Shown: positions 9,091 through 19,039, numbered from the stretch's first letter. The stretch: 38,508 bases of DNA from an uncultured Fidelibacterota bacterium (GCA_913009735.1 CAJVYU010000019.1:1-38508); one strand, 5' to 3'. Translations and numbers: made by a program. The notes: generated by a model from the letters alone, not told the origin.

Positions 9091-12000
9091 TTATCTTACC
9101 AGGAGCATTTTCCGATAAGCTATGAAATCACCAGCTTTGATGCGATATACATACATCCCGGAAGCAACAACTGCTCCTTCATCATTCAGTCCGTTCCAGT
9201 TGACCACATGATTACCGGCATTCATTTTATTTGATACCAATGTCCTGACTTTACGCCCCAACACATCATAAATCATCAGCTTCACATCAGATTGTTTCGC
9301 TAATTGAAAACGAATGCGTGTTTCCGGGTTAAATGGATTAGGGAAGTTTGGATAGAGTGCAAATTCCCTGGCTATACCTTCAAAATCATCATCAATACCC
9401 AATCCGCCGAAATCTGCCAAATCACGTACCTGGATTTTATACGTTCCGAAACTGAAATTGAGAATTCCGGTAACACTTTCCAGAGTAGTTCCTTCTGCTA
9501 AACTGCTCATGAAATTATTTGCGGCCATATTGGCCATATCATCGTCAATGAGACATTCTATACCGGAATCATCAACGATTGACCAATCATATGAGTTCAA
9601 TGATGATACAGTCACATTTGATACCGTCACCAGGCAGCCTTCATAGGATTCCACTTCATCCGCATCTTCTGCCAGATCCGCAGTACTCACACTCATAGAA
9701 GCAATTGAATTTCCTGTGCTATTTGTAGATACACTGGAAACATTTATGAGCTTGGTATTATTATCATATTTGAAGTGCCAAGCCGGATCATATTCTTCCA
9801 CGGTTCCGGTAATGGTGATTTCATCTCCCCTGGTTAATTCAGAATCATCCCAGCCATCAAATACAATTCCGCTCCATTGATCCGAAGTACTTTGCAAGGC
9901 ATAAGCACCATAGCCGGAATTATATTGTGCAGTATCGGCAGTAATGATACCTGTAACGGTTACTTCGCAACCATTGTAGGGAGTTTCGCCACTTGGCCAT
10001 TGTGTGTACTGAATATCACTGATATCACTCACACCACCGCCAACATAGGTTACATAGCCAAGTTGAGATATTTCAATATTGTAGGGATATGTACTCGTTT
10101 TGGCTTCATCCTGATCTGTCCCGTCATCAGTAGCTGAAATATAATAATCTACTCTTGCACCATCCGTGCTCGTTGCCGGAATGGTTCCTGTCCATGTATT
10201 GTCGGAACCCAATGACATTGAAGCAGATGAATACGTACCCCCGTTCACAGCGTACATAATCTCAGCGGAAGCGATAGCAGAATTATCCTCGATTACAGCC
10301 GTAACTGTGACTGCATCCGACGTGGAAGGAGTACAAGGATCTCTTGATACATTAGATAAGGTTGGAGGACCGGCTCCAAATTCAATATCGGATACATAGA
10401 GAGGTTCGAGTTTGTAAGCTGTGGAATCTGCATAACTTCCGTAGTGATGATAAACCCAACCTTGGATAGAACTAACAAATGATCCCACAGGTGGTGGACC
10501 GACTGCATCAAAATATGTGGAAATACTATCTGAATCATCATCAACCAAAACTTCTCCTGATCCGTCATCGACAGCAAAAACTTCATATTGAAGATCATTA
10601 TTGGTCACGATGCCCTCTAGTATTTTAACCGTAACATTTCCCCACTGTTCAGCTTCCGTTGGCCAGCGCAAATCACCTGATTGAATCAAAGCCGGTTCAG
10701 GTAAAGAGACACCAACCTCAAGGATGTTGACGGGTTCTGTAATGAACAATTCAGTCATATTGGAAATTTCTGTGGTATATTCATATACATAACCAGTCGC
10801 CTGGATACGATCACCTTCATAGAGAACCGGGAATGCTGAACTGTCCGGATCGTAAGAAAGAATTGAACTCCATGGACCACCGTTCTCATCCTGGAAAATG
10901 AATTTAATTCCTGCGCCTGCATAACTCAATCCGGTAGGCATGGTTACAATACCTACAACTGTGACTGTATCGTCATACATGTACGAAATATCTGATTCGC
11001 TGTCCTCACTCGTATTGATAAGATCACTATATAACACTTGCTGAATGCGCTGTAAACGGACGGGCGTCCCATCTGCTTCCACCACATCGCGGGCTAAACG
11101 CGGTAGCAGTTTACAATTGCTGTATGAATAGGTCATAACACCAGAGACCGCGGCAAGATTCTGACCAGTTACCGGATAATAAAAATAGTCCCATATATCA
11201 TCAAACCGTATGGAGTTCGTACCATCAGATGCAGACCATTCACCATAACCCAAGTCAGGATTATCGACTGTAATATTATCTACTTTTACTAAGCATCCTT
11301 CATAGGCTTCGGCGTCTGTTCCACCCGTCATAATCTGTCCGGCGGTTACAATGGAAGGACTAATTATGGTAAGAGCCGTGCCATGGATAATGACTTCTGA
11401 AACATTTACGATTTCAGTTAAGCCGGAGTATTCATCAACGGTCCCTGTTAGGGTAACACTATCCCCTTCAGCTACGGAATGGACGATTCCGGATGATGTT
11501 GAGAAATCAAAACTGTCCCAGCCATCATATTCAAATGCAACAATTCCATTCCAAGGCCCATCCGCGTCTTGGACATGGAGATACCGTTTACTGCTGCTGC
11601 CCCAGAATTCAGCTGTGACCACACCGCTGATAGTGACCGTTTGTCCATCCAGCGGGCTAGCGTCATCCGTTGAAGGATCGCTCACAAATTGAATATCATA
11701 AATGGATGTAATTGTGCCGCCCGTGGAAATTACTAAATATGTTGTCACATCGGATGTGGTACTATTTGCTTCATTATCAACAGCTGTAATTGAAAAAGTA
11801 ACGGTTGTTCCACCTGTTTGGGCCGGTATGGTCCCTGAATATATATCACCGGATGTATTTGTCATGGTTACATCGGTGTCGGTTGATCCTGCATTATATG
11901 TCAGCGTTGCACTGGCAATGGTACCGTCGTCTGTAATTGTTGCTGATACCGTCACATCATCCGCTTCATTTGGCGCTGAGGGAGTCATGGTAATACTAGC

Positions 12001-12945
12001 AATGGTGGGTGAAACAGCTCCGGCGGGTGAAAAATCTGTATAGTATCTTGGGAGAATCTGATAATCATTATATTGACCGGCAATCCCCTGGACATTAAAT
12101 GGCTCCTGCGGTTGTGTCTGTCCATCAATATCTGTGTCAGAATCGATGCGCATAGTTACCGTAGATGTACCGCCATCATCTGAAATGGTCAAACTCGCTG
12201 ATGAGCCATCTCCCGGCCATGAACCGGAAGTAATTGAGGCATTATTAATTTTTATCAACTCAGATTCATAATCTTCCCCATTCGCAACAAAGGCAGCTAC
12301 CGTAACATCCTGAAAAGCCGGCAAACTATTGCCCGCACTAATGACAGTAATATCACTTGCGCTACTAGGTACAAGTTCAATTTTTCCATTAAACTCATCA
12401 ATATCTCCTGTGACTTCTACACTGTCACCAACCGTTAAAGAGACATAAGGAGCCCCAAAATGAAAAATGACTGTGCCGGCAGTTGGATCTTGAAATCCAT
12501 ATTCTGTATTACTTGATTGAAAATTTGGCGTCGTCACAATTCCCCTAACTGTCACATTTGTTCCAACGGCCTGATTGCGAGCTTCAGCAATGGTAATATA
12601 TAATTCACTTATCCATGTTTGGATCAATGTTTGATCTGCAGAGGATATTAATTCACCGGATGGCATCTGTCCGCCATAGGTACCGCCCCCTGTAATTTTA
12701 TCGTAGAGGACGGAACTACTTGGGCTGCCGTTAGCGACACGTAATGCCGGTGCATAATTTTGTGATACCACATTGACCAGTTCGTTGTAGCTATTACCTG
12801 ATGTTAAATCCAAGCCTGAACTATGAGTGGAAATATGACAGCTTGTACAATTGCTGTTGAAAATAGGCTGGATTTGTGTTTCATAATCAACTTGAGCAAA
12901 TATACTGCTCAGTGTTACTAGACTAACTATTAACAGATTCTTCAT
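9091..12945 (-). CDS. Secreted multidomain protein: haem-binding motif, repeated OB-fold-like units, Ig-like domains, T9SS sorting domain
   Basis: The product has 1284 residues. A signal peptide is cleaved before Gln18. CTSCH at 33-37 with GGQMPSG (Met94) marks a planctomycete-type cytochrome c domain, so one haem is likely. Four large units then start with VTVRGIVTT-like strands and contain GDSVEVTGDIDEFNG-like strands, as in OB-fold (YhcR-type, nucleic-acid-associated) domains; they begin near residues 125, 430, 655 and 955. Two Ig-like domains (near 315-400 and 865-955) separate them. The last ~85 residues are a T9SS/FlgD-like sorting domain (LYPNFPNPFNPETRIRF, YDVLGRKVRTLV, SGMYVYRIKAG). 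AAGGAG lies 6 bases upstream of the ATG, one of the few clear ribosome sites here. It is probably cotranscribed with the gene ending 18 bases upstream and is expected on the cell surface or released. Confidence 0.88.
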   Translation of the reverse strand: MKNLLIVSLVTLSSIFAQVDYETQIQPIFNSNCTSCHISTHSSGLDLTSGNSYNELVNVVSQNYAPALRVANGSPSSSVLYDKITGGGTYGGQMPSGELISSADQTLIQTWISELYITIAEARNQAVGTNVTVRGIVTTPNFQSSNTEYGFQDPTAGTVIFHFGAPYVSLTVGDSVEVTGDIDEFNGKIELVPSSASDITVISAGNSLPAFQDVTVAAFVANGEDYESELIKINNASITSGSWPGDGSSASLTISDDGGTSTVTMRIDSDTDIDGQTQPQEPFNVQGIAGQYNDYQILPRYYTDFSPAGAVSPTIASITMTPSAPNEADDVTVSATITDDGTIASATLTYNAGSTDTDVTMTNTSGDIYSGTIPAQTGGTTVTFSITAVDNEANSTTSDVTTYLVISTGGTITSIYDIQFVSDPSTDDASPLDGQTVTISGVVTAEFWGSSSKRYLHVQDADGPWNGIVAFEYDGWDSFDFSTSSGIVHSVAEGDSVTLTGTVDEYSGLTEIVNVSEVIIHGTALTIISPSIVTAGQIMTGGTDAEAYEGCLVKVDNITVDNPDLGYGEWSASDGTNSIRFDDIWDYFYYPVTGQNLAAVSGVMTYSYSNCKLLPRLARDVVEADGTPVRLQRIQQVLYSDLINTSEDSESDISYMYDDTVTVVGIVTMPTGLSYAGAGIKFIFQDENGGPWSSILSYDPDSSAFPVLYEGDRIQATGYVYEYTTEISNMTELFITEPVNILEVGVSLPEPALIQSGDLRWPTEAEQWGNVTVKILEGIVTNNDLQYEVFAVDDGSGEVLVDDDSDSISTYFDAVGPPPVGSFVSSIQGWVYHHYGSYADSTAYKLEPLYVSDIEFGAGPPTLSNVSRDPCTPSTSDAVTVTAVIEDNSAIASAEIMYAVNGGTYSSASMSLGSDNTWTGTIPATSTDGARVDYYISATDDGTDQDEAKTSTYPYNIEISQLGYVTYVGGGVSDISDIQYTQWPSGETPYNGCEVTVTGIITADTAQYNSGYGAYALQSTSDQWSGIVFDGWDDSELTRGDEITITGTVEEYDPAWHFKYDNNTKLINVSSVSTNSTGNSIASMSVSTADLAEDADEVESYEGCLVTVSNVTVSSLNSYDWSIVDDSGIECLIDDDMANMAANNFMSSLAEGTTLESVTGILNFSFGTYKIQVRDLADFGGLGIDDDFEGIAREFALYPNFPNPFNPETRIRFQLAKQSDVKLMIYDVLGRKVRTLVSNKMNAGNHVVNWNGLNDEGAVVASGMYVYRIKAGDFIAYRKMLLVR

Positions 12946-12963
12946 CCTGTTCTCCTTTATTGT

Positions 12964-15114
12964 TTATTTAATAATCAAAAATTTACCTTCTTTAATTACA
13001 CCAAATGATGAACTTTCATTATCCAAATTTTCAACTGTAAATAAATACAGCCCGGATGCAGTCGCTTGATCATGCCGTGTGATAAGATCCCAGGCATGCT
13101 CCCCACCGCTGAACTGAGGGTTTTTCCGGTCATCGATGTTTTGTATATCGCTGCCAGTATAATTACTGTCGTGCTCTAAAATATCTACCAAATCACCTGC
13201 TAATGTGAAAATTCTGATTTCTGCTTTCTGCGGTAAATTCTGAAACCAGATTTGCCGGCCCCGGTTGCCAAAACCGTCCCATTTTGCCTGACCACGATAT
13301 GGATTTGGATACACGCTTGGTTTCCCGGTCCAAACACTGGTTGTTTTTACGCCGGGATACACATATTTACGATTCGCATAAACAGAACTTTCCAGACTTC
13401 CCAGATTTGCTTCAGGATCACCACGATCATATGCAGTAACAGCATAATAATTAAGCCATCCGTTTTTTACATCTTTATTTACAAATTTATAATAATAATA
13501 ATTCCCATTTATTTCCACACTGTCCTGTTCGCCAAATTCGTTTATAATTCTAATAAATTCAAATCCGGTGTTATAACCAATGTCTAAATAATCCGGATGG
13601 GCCAAATCAAACTCGCCAAGCAATGTAAATTCCTTATCCGTCTCACCTGATGTCTTGCGGGCACTGTAAATACGATAGCCTTCAAAATCCTGCTCACGGC
13701 TAATAGGATCTAAGAATGATTCTGCATTATTTTGCCAGTAAATGGTAACTTCCTGATCATCCACTTGTACTGCTATATTGGGCACCGGTGGCGGTTCCGG
13801 TAAAATATATCGCGTAATTTTTCCATCTTTATTCAGATCTTCTCCATCATCCAGAATATTATTACGATTAACATCCTCACCATCATAGGCTTTTTGCGCC
13901 CAGTCGTTGTTAACATGGAGGTTTGCCCGGCGTTCGGGTGAATCACCCGTTGCGCCATTCCAGCGGGCACAGACAATAGCCATCACTATTTTACATGAAT
14001 CTCCTGGCGGTAATTCCCATATTGTTGAATCTTCGTTTACAGGTGTACTCCCGAAGGGACCGGCGGAAAGAAGGAATAACCAGCTATCAGGCGCAGATGG
14101 ATATCCCTCATCCGTGTAATCCACACCTGTTCCTTTAGAGACGTTCGATTTCATGGCATCATAACGATCCTCATCACGAAGGGGCATTCCGTATAGGGGA
14201 TAATCCGAATTATTTATACTAGTCCAAACCCATTGGCTATAATAGGATTTAGCATAAGGAGTTGGCACTGTACCGCCTAATAATGAAACGCCAATATAAG
14301 ACTCCGCCCAGCCGTCATCGCCATCGGCGTCATACTGATAGGCAATGTCCCGAGTAAAACCGGCAGCATCGACAGACTGATCAAAGCCGTCCAAATTATC
14401 ATCCCACGTAAAACCACCGCCGGGTTCATACCTGCTGGTGTAATTCATATTGGCCACAGATGCATCCATCCACAAACCGCAGTAAATATTACTGATAGTT
14501 TCGCTGGAGGCATTTTTAATGGTATAATTCAAAATAACAAACGCATCGGCAAACGTAAAATTCCAAGCATAGGCTTCCAGATTGACATCAATTCCCAATG
14601 GATTTTCATGTCCCGGTATTCCTTTACCGTCTGTGGGGGAAACTCCATAATCCTTGAAATCCATGATTAAATCCTGGTGGGAAACAGCATAGGGAGAGTA
14701 ATACTGCGCCATGGAATCCAAAGATGTGGATGAAATGGACGATCTAATTTCTACACCGGGTTTGGAAAAAAATTCAAACCCCTCCTGTCCTGAATCAAAA
14801 ACGCCATCCACGATAGCTGTGGAAACCCGGCGTTCACCATTCACCTTCCCACCTATCCAAAGTCCGGCATAAGAGAAATGCTCGACTTGCTCACGAAGTA
14901 TTTCTGTTTTTTGTTTATACTGGCAAGAGGGCTGGATTTTTCCATCAATTCTATTCCATCCGTTACCTAAAACACCGAAATTTGTAACGGCTAAACCCAG
15001 TTGACCAACAGAGGTGTATTTATCATAAACATCATTATCAATTTGGGCAGGCAGAGATGTAACATACACTACTAAAAGAATAAAAAGTGCGGAGTGATAA
15101 TCGTTCTTTTTCAT
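12964..15114 (-). CDS. Large secreted protein with T9SS-type C-terminal domain
   Basis: This 716-residue protein of unrecognised function has a signal peptide cleaved before Gln24 (VTSLPA/QIDND). The N-terminal ~420 residues form a globular beta-rich region of a type common in FCB genomes (FSYAGLWIGGKVNGERRVST, ILNYTIKNASSE). Near residues 420-440 are two EF-hand/dockerin-like acidic loops (DVNRNNILDDGE, DLNKDGKI), likely calcium sites. A fibronectin-like segment follows (VTIYWQNNAE, FEGYRIYSARKTSG). The end is a sorting domain (PSVYPNPYRGQA, AEIRIFTLAGDLVDIL, SGLYLFTVENL, GKFLIIK). It ends 18 bases before the next gene, so the two form a transcription unit with a promoter-like site at 15171-15199. 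A structural or adhesive surface role is inferred. Confidence 0.82.
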   Translation of the reverse strand: MKKNDYHSALFILLVVYVTSLPAQIDNDVYDKYTSVGQLGLAVTNFGVLGNGWNRIDGKIQPSCQYKQKTEILREQVEHFSYAGLWIGGKVNGERRVSTAIVDGVFDSGQEGFEFFSKPGVEIRSSISSTSLDSMAQYYSPYAVSHQDLIMDFKDYGVSPTDGKGIPGHENPLGIDVNLEAYAWNFTFADAFVILNYTIKNASSETISNIYCGLWMDASVANMNYTSRYEPGGGFTWDDNLDGFDQSVDAAGFTRDIAYQYDADGDDGWAESYIGVSLLGGTVPTPYAKSYYSQWVWTSINNSDYPLYGMPLRDEDRYDAMKSNVSKGTGVDYTDEGYPSAPDSWLFLLSAGPFGSTPVNEDSTIWELPPGDSCKIVMAIVCARWNGATGDSPERRANLHVNNDWAQKAYDGEDVNRNNILDDGEDLNKDGKITRYILPEPPPVPNIAVQVDDQEVTIYWQNNAESFLDPISREQDFEGYRIYSARKTSGETDKEFTLLGEFDLAHPDYLDIGYNTGFEFIRIINEFGEQDSVEINGNYYYYKFVNKDVKNGWLNYYAVTAYDRGDPEANLGSLESSVYANRKYVYPGVKTTSVWTGKPSVYPNPYRGQAKWDGFGNRGRQIWFQNLPQKAEIRIFTLAGDLVDILEHDSNYTGSDIQNIDDRKNPQFSGGEHAWDLITRHDQATASGLYLFTVENLDNESSSFGVIKEGKFLIIK

Positions 15115-15170
15115 AGAATAACTTTTTTAAAATCAGCAGTTGAATCAACATGCTGAAAAATGCGCCCGGC

Positions 15171-15199
15171 AAGTTAATATTGAGGGCGAGGTAAGTCAA
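15171..15199 (-). promoter_or_regulatory. Candidate sigma-70-type promoter for the 15114 gene
   Basis: On the minus strand TTGACT (15199-15194) is followed after 17 bases by TAACTT (15176-15171). It lies 57 bases upstream of the ATG at 15114. No Shine-Dalgarno site precedes that ATG. FCB-group promoters often differ from this consensus, so the match is suggestive only. The rest of the gap (15115-15303) has a small inverted repeat (CAACAG near 15222, CTGTTG near 15262). Confidence 0.35.
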
Positions 15200-15303
15200 T
15201 TTTTATAGCAAGAAAAAATCTGTACAACAGTCATGTCCGACCTTTGGCGGATTCCTGTCTGTTGAAATTTAAAAAATTTATTGCTGCTCCACCATACACC
15301 AGC

Positions 15304-17061
15304 TTATTTCAACAAAATTACCTTTTGAGTTTTATTGAATGTACCATTAGTTAATTGCACAAAATACATTCCGCTGGGTTGATTGGACGCATTCCATGTC
15401 ACCACATGCTCACCACTCATTAGTTTACCATTCACCAATGTTTCCACCAGCCGACCTTTGATATCATAAATCTGTAGGAGCGATGCATGCATCGCCTCTA
15501 CGTTAAATTGGATAGTGGTCGTTGGATTGAATGGGTTGGGATACGCCGGGTATAAAACAAATTCGTTGGGTAATCCAATACCATCATCATAATTGGTAGA
15601 TAATGTATCATCCCACGCACCGCCTGGCGTTCCATAATTGTCATCTCCATATAAAGTAGTGGAAGCGGCCCAACTGGTATCGATAATATTATCATAATTA
15701 ATATTTTTCAAATACATGGAAACGCCACTACTATAAGGAAAGTTGGTAGTGTAATAAACTTTATCCACTTTCAGTTCATCTTGATCCAATATGACTATTT
15801 CATCACCGGTATTCGCTAACCATAGATCATTGTAAACATAATCGGGAATGTATCCGCCATTCAAACTGTCAACACTATTCCGGCCAAATACGAAGTATTG
15901 TCCAGGTTCAATCAGCACCATCATGGCGTCATTGGAAATGGGGTGCTCATTATTATTATCCTTAAGTTTCCACCCTTCCATATCTATGGTGACTGTATCA
16001 GCATTATAAATCTCAAACCATTCACCATACGTATCAGAAACTGCCGCCGGGTTTACCATGACTTCTGTTATCACAATATTATAGGGAGACGGATCTCCCC
16101 CGGGAAAAGTAAACGTCGCCATGACCGGCAGATGATCGGATGCGCTATGTAGGGCGTTTGCCATTGCATCGTTCACAAGGCTGTTGTTACCATCATTAAT
16201 AGCTACGTTAAAATGATTGCCGTCATTGCCAACTGCCCAATAGGTGTCTTCCACATAGTTTATTTCATAGGTTTCATTTAGTACGGCCTCGGAAACAAAT
16301 ATCCAATCAAAGCGGTCGTCCAGTCCTCCCGAAGCACCCCCATCCGGGAGTTGTGCTAAACGAGTAGATTGAGTGTGGACATCAGCAAATGAGCTGTTAT
16401 TATGCCAATTCCCGATGCGGTTAACCGGATCGAATAACCTGCCATCGGCATCATTACCTTCGCCGGTCAACATGTCAAAAGCCGGCTCGGATGATGAACT
16501 GTTGCTGTAAATATTAAAATCACCGGCTACCATAAAATGGCTGCCGGTTGGCAGATCATTTAAATGATCCCGCAGTTCTGTAACTTCGAGCAGTCGCTGT
16601 TGGGCGTTTGAACTTCCTTGACTTGCTTTAAGATGAACGCCATATACATTGAATTGAATGCCGGAATCATTATGCTCCAACACCCATTCTACAACGTCCC
16701 TTGTACCCGGTGATTGAGCAGTGTTGATTAAACTAGTACTGATGAATGAAAAAACATCATGACGGTAATATAATGCAATATCCTGACTTGCGCTTTGATT
16801 AGTAAAATCAGCCCCGGTCCAGGCATCAGCTTCAACCACATCCAACACATCAGTTAAAAAATGATTATACCCGGTTTGTCCGACGACCTCTTCGGCAATG
16901 ATAATATCCGGTTCAACATATTCAATAACAGTAATGTAATCATCTTCACGGTCATTCTCGTCTTCATAATTCAGCAAGTTGTATGTCATGAATGTATAAT
17001 TGGATTGAGCCATGCTTTGACTCAAAATCAATAATAAACCAATAATTTTAAAATTTATCAC
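15304..17061 (-). CDS. Secreted endonuclease/exonuclease/phosphatase-family protein with lamin-tail domain and T9SS sorting domain
   Basis: The 585-residue protein has a signal peptide cleaved before Gln19. The EEP domain (about 20-320) has the catalytic set: Asn28 in TYNLLNY, Glu57/58 in IIIAEEV, His143 in YGVHLKA, GDFN at 180-183, DRFDWIF at 249-255 and SDHLPV at 308-313. This fits a metal-dependent phosphodiesterase such as an extracellular DNase. A lamin-tail domain follows (about 328-440; VITEVMVNPAA, GEWFEIYNAD, WKLKDNNNEH). The last 85 residues are a sorting domain (LYPAYPNPFNPTTTIQF, YDIKGRLVETLV). Start is GTG at 17061 with AAAGG about 10 bases upstream. EEP plus lamin-tail plus OB-fold is the make-up of ExeM-type nucleases; here the OB-like units are in the separate 9091 gene. 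Confidence 0.92.
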   Translation of the reverse strand: MINFKIIGLLLILSQSMAQSNYTFMTYNLLNYEDENDREDDYITVIEYVEPDIIIAEEVVGQTGYNHFLTDVLDVVEADAWTGADFTNQSASQDIALYYRHDVFSFISTSLINTAQSPGTRDVVEWVLEHNDSGIQFNVYGVHLKASQGSSNAQQRLLEVTELRDHLNDLPTGSHFMVAGDFNIYSNSSSSEPAFDMLTGEGNDADGRLFDPVNRIGNWHNNSSFADVHTQSTRLAQLPDGGASGGLDDRFDWIFVSEAVLNETYEINYVEDTYWAVGNDGNHFNVAINDGNNSLVNDAMANALHSASDHLPVMATFTFPGGDPSPYNIVITEVMVNPAAVSDTYGEWFEIYNADTVTIDMEGWKLKDNNNEHPISNDAMMVLIEPGQYFVFGRNSVDSLNGGYIPDYVYNDLWLANTGDEIVILDQDELKVDKVYYTTNFPYSSGVSMYLKNINYDNIIDTSWAASTTLYGDDNYGTPGGAWDDTLSTNYDDGIGLPNEFVLYPAYPNPFNPTTTIQFNVEAMHASLLQIYDIKGRLVETLVNGKLMSGEHVVTWNASNQPSGMYFVQLTNGTFNKTQKVILLK

Positions 17062-17094
17062 TCAAGATACCTTTCTTTTTCCTTTTCCGTTTTA

Positions 17095-17178
17095 ACCGCA
17101 AAGACCGCAGAGAAGGCGCAGAAAACGCAAAGTAATATTTATTAGAAAACTTTGCTTGTTCTTTGCAAACTTTGCGGT
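17095..17178. repeat. Inverted repeat of the ACCGCAAAG class
   Basis: ACCGCAAAG (17095-17103) pairs with CTTTGCGGT (17170-17178), and ACGCAAAG (17125-17132) can pair with an inner CTTTGC. Sequences of this kind (runs of CGCAAAG/CGCAGAG) recur between genes of many bacterial genomes, as I recall. It fills most of the gap between the asparaginase gene and the EEP gene. No T-run follows on the minus strand, so it is not a clear terminator. Confidence 0.6.
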
Positions 17179-17219
17179 AAAATTCATTTTTTCTTTTGAG
17201 AAACTTTCAAGGTGGTGTT

Positions 17220-18197
17220 TCATAAAATCTCTACTTCTATAGAGCCCACTTCCAACTTACGGTGGTTTTTTAAGGTTGTACTAATATGTTTATCCAACAA
17301 GTTCATTTCATCCATTGACAGTAAATCCATTTCTTTCATAATGGCGATTGCAACCTGTGGAGAGCACCGCTGGTTCCCATCTAAAACTTTCAAGGCAATA
17401 CCATAAACTTCACCATTATTTTTTCGTATTCCCAACCCCCTCACAGCTTCTCCGCCTACTTTCGTTACCGCCCGTCCGTCCATCACTTCTATAAAATCTG
17501 TATCAAAGCGATTCTTTCCGGCAATTAAGTAGGGATTGGATGTCATAGCATCATATAAAACGTTTAATTCGGGATAATTACTACTTGTTAATTTTTGGAA
17601 CATCAGGGCAATATTGTAAAGAGGCATAAATGGAGTTGGTGCGCTGCAGCCGTCAATGGTTAATGGGAAGCTATCCAACTCTGAATATTTTTTTACTTGA
17701 GCCATTATAGCCTTTTGTACCGGATGTTCCGGGTTGATGTAGCCCTTTGGATCTGCATTTAAATACTTGGATAAGCATAGCATTCCGGCATGTTTACCGC
17801 TGCAGTTATTATGCAGCGGTGTTGATTTTATAGAATGTTTTATCAATTCAAATTTTGTTTCTTTGTCATAAGGGGTATGGCTGCCGCATTCGTAATAGGA
17901 CATATCATATCCCAGTTTTTCCAGCATGTGTTGTGCGGTTTTAACATGAATATCTTCACCATTATGTGATGCACACATGAGAGCTAACTCTTCAGTTGTG
18001 AACCCCGCAGCATCTGTTGCACCTTCCTTTACAGAAGCTGAAGCTTGGAATGGTTTAAGGGACGAACGAACACATGTTAAATAATATGGATCACCCCAGT
18101 TTTTAACGATTTGCCCATTACCGTCCACTACCACCGCAAATGCCACGTGCATGCTTTCTATGAATTCACCCCGAAGTACTTTGCACATAATACCCAT
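17220..18197 (-). CDS. Class 3 (Rhizobium etli ReAV-type) L-asparaginase
   Basis: This 325-residue cytoplasmic enzyme belongs to the asparaginase II family (PF06089), which hydrolyses L-asparagine to aspartate and ammonia. The active-site blocks are all present: RSSLKPFQA (Ser45, Lys48), ASHNGE (Ser77), HNNCSGKHAGML (Cys132, Lys135) and GCSAPTP. These correspond, at a constant offset of three, to Ser48, Lys51, Ser80, Cys135 and Lys138 of ReAV as I remember its numbering. No signal peptide is present. Start at ATG 18197 is only 2 bases after the stop of the deacetylase gene, so the pair is surely cotranscribed; an ATG at 18188 is an alternative. The length is normal. There is no obvious link to T9SS, and it probably closes the operon. 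Confidence 0.93.
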   Translation of the reverse strand: MGIMCKVLRGEFIESMHVAFAVVVDGNGQIVKNWGDPYYLTCVRSSLKPFQASASVKEGATDAAGFTTEELALMCASHNGEDIHVKTAQHMLEKLGYDMSYYECGSHTPYDKETKFELIKHSIKSTPLHNNCSGKHAGMLCLSKYLNADPKGYINPEHPVQKAIMAQVKKYSELDSFPLTIDGCSAPTPFMPLYNIALMFQKLTSSNYPELNVLYDAMTSNPYLIAGKNRFDTDFIEVMDGRAVTKVGGEAVRGLGIRKNNGEVYGIALKVLDGNQRCSPQVAIAIMKEMDLLSMDEMNLLDKHISTTLKNHRKLEVGSIEVEIL

Positions 18198-18199
18198 GG

Positions 18200-19039
18200 T
18201 TAATTCATCACTTCAGAAACATAAACAAATTCAAAGTGCTCTTTTTCCAATTTCGGAATCTCACGCTGCAATACATTCAATGTATGTTGTTTTGCATGAC
18301 CGATACCCACAGCAAACCCCTGTTTTCTTGCTTTATCTACCAGTTCCTGAAATTGTATTCGGATTAAATCTTCATCGGAATCGTTATCCAGGAATACATG
18401 TCTCCGCCCGGTGGGGACATGAAGAGAACGCATCACCGTTTCAGCTTGAGTATATTTTGTTGTGCGACTGTCCAAAAAATATTTTCCATTTTGTTTTAAT
18501 ACTGTTCCTATAACATTCATCACCCGTTTATTGGCAGTCGCGCTTGATCCCTGATGATTATTCATACCCACAGCTTCCGGCAGATGCTGCAATACTTTTT
18601 CCACACGCTGCTCAATTTCGAGACTGGTCATGGATGATTTCAATCGATACTCATCTTCTCCAATACTGGGGATATTTGTTCCCATGGGCATATGTACCAT
18701 AACCTCAAATCCCTTCATTTTCGCTTTTTTGGACGTTATCCGGCTATATTCATGTCCGGGGATCACAGCAAAGGTCAGTTTGGTATTTAATTTTAGAAAC
18801 CCATCTGACACGGCATCATTTCTATAACCAAAATCATCTATAATAATAGCGATTTTCCCAGCGCTAATAACTTCAACTTCCTTTTCAATTTCGGTAGTGG
18901 GTTTTTCTTCAACGGGCGTTTTCAATTTCTTCTTTTTAAGATAAAGCCCAATCATGACACTCCCCACCACTAAAATGGTTAACATCAGAATAATTATAAT
19001 ATTCTTATTGCGATTGTTTTTATTTGGGGCTGAAGACAT
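18200..19039 (-). CDS. Divergent polysaccharide deacetylase (YibQ/DUF610 family), membrane-anchored
   Basis: The 279-residue protein has one N-terminal membrane helix (about 13-34), a charged linker, and a catalytic-like domain facing the periplasm. Family motifs are present: IAIIIDDFGYRND (metal-site Asp-Asp, 67-69), FAVIPGH, VMVHMPM, VGMNNHQGSS (His in NHQGS), KYFLDSRTT and AVGIGHA. The family is related to NodB deacetylases, but substrate and activity are mostly unknown. The start ATG at 19039 lies directly at the end of the 26-base leader motif (19039-19064), and that motif is in frame with it. The gene ends 2 bases before the asparaginase gene. Confidence 0.92.
   Translation of the reverse strand: MSSAPNKNNRNKNIIIILMLTILVVGSVMIGLYLKKKKLKTPVEEKPTTEIEKEVEVISAGKIAIIIDDFGYRNDAVSDGFLKLNTKLTFAVIPGHEYSRITSKKAKMKGFEVMVHMPMGTNIPSIGEDEYRLKSSMTSLEIEQRVEKVLQHLPEAVGMNNHQGSSATANKRVMNVIGTVLKQNGKYFLDSRTTKYTQAETVMRSLHVPTGRRHVFLDNDSDEDLIRIQFQELVDKARKQGFAVGIGHAKQHTLNVLQREIPKLEKEHFEFVYVSEVMN

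Noticed and set aside
17095-17178. Possible terminator after the asparaginase gene
   Set aside because: The inverted repeat is real, but it is not followed by a T-run on the minus strand, so I list it as a repeat only.
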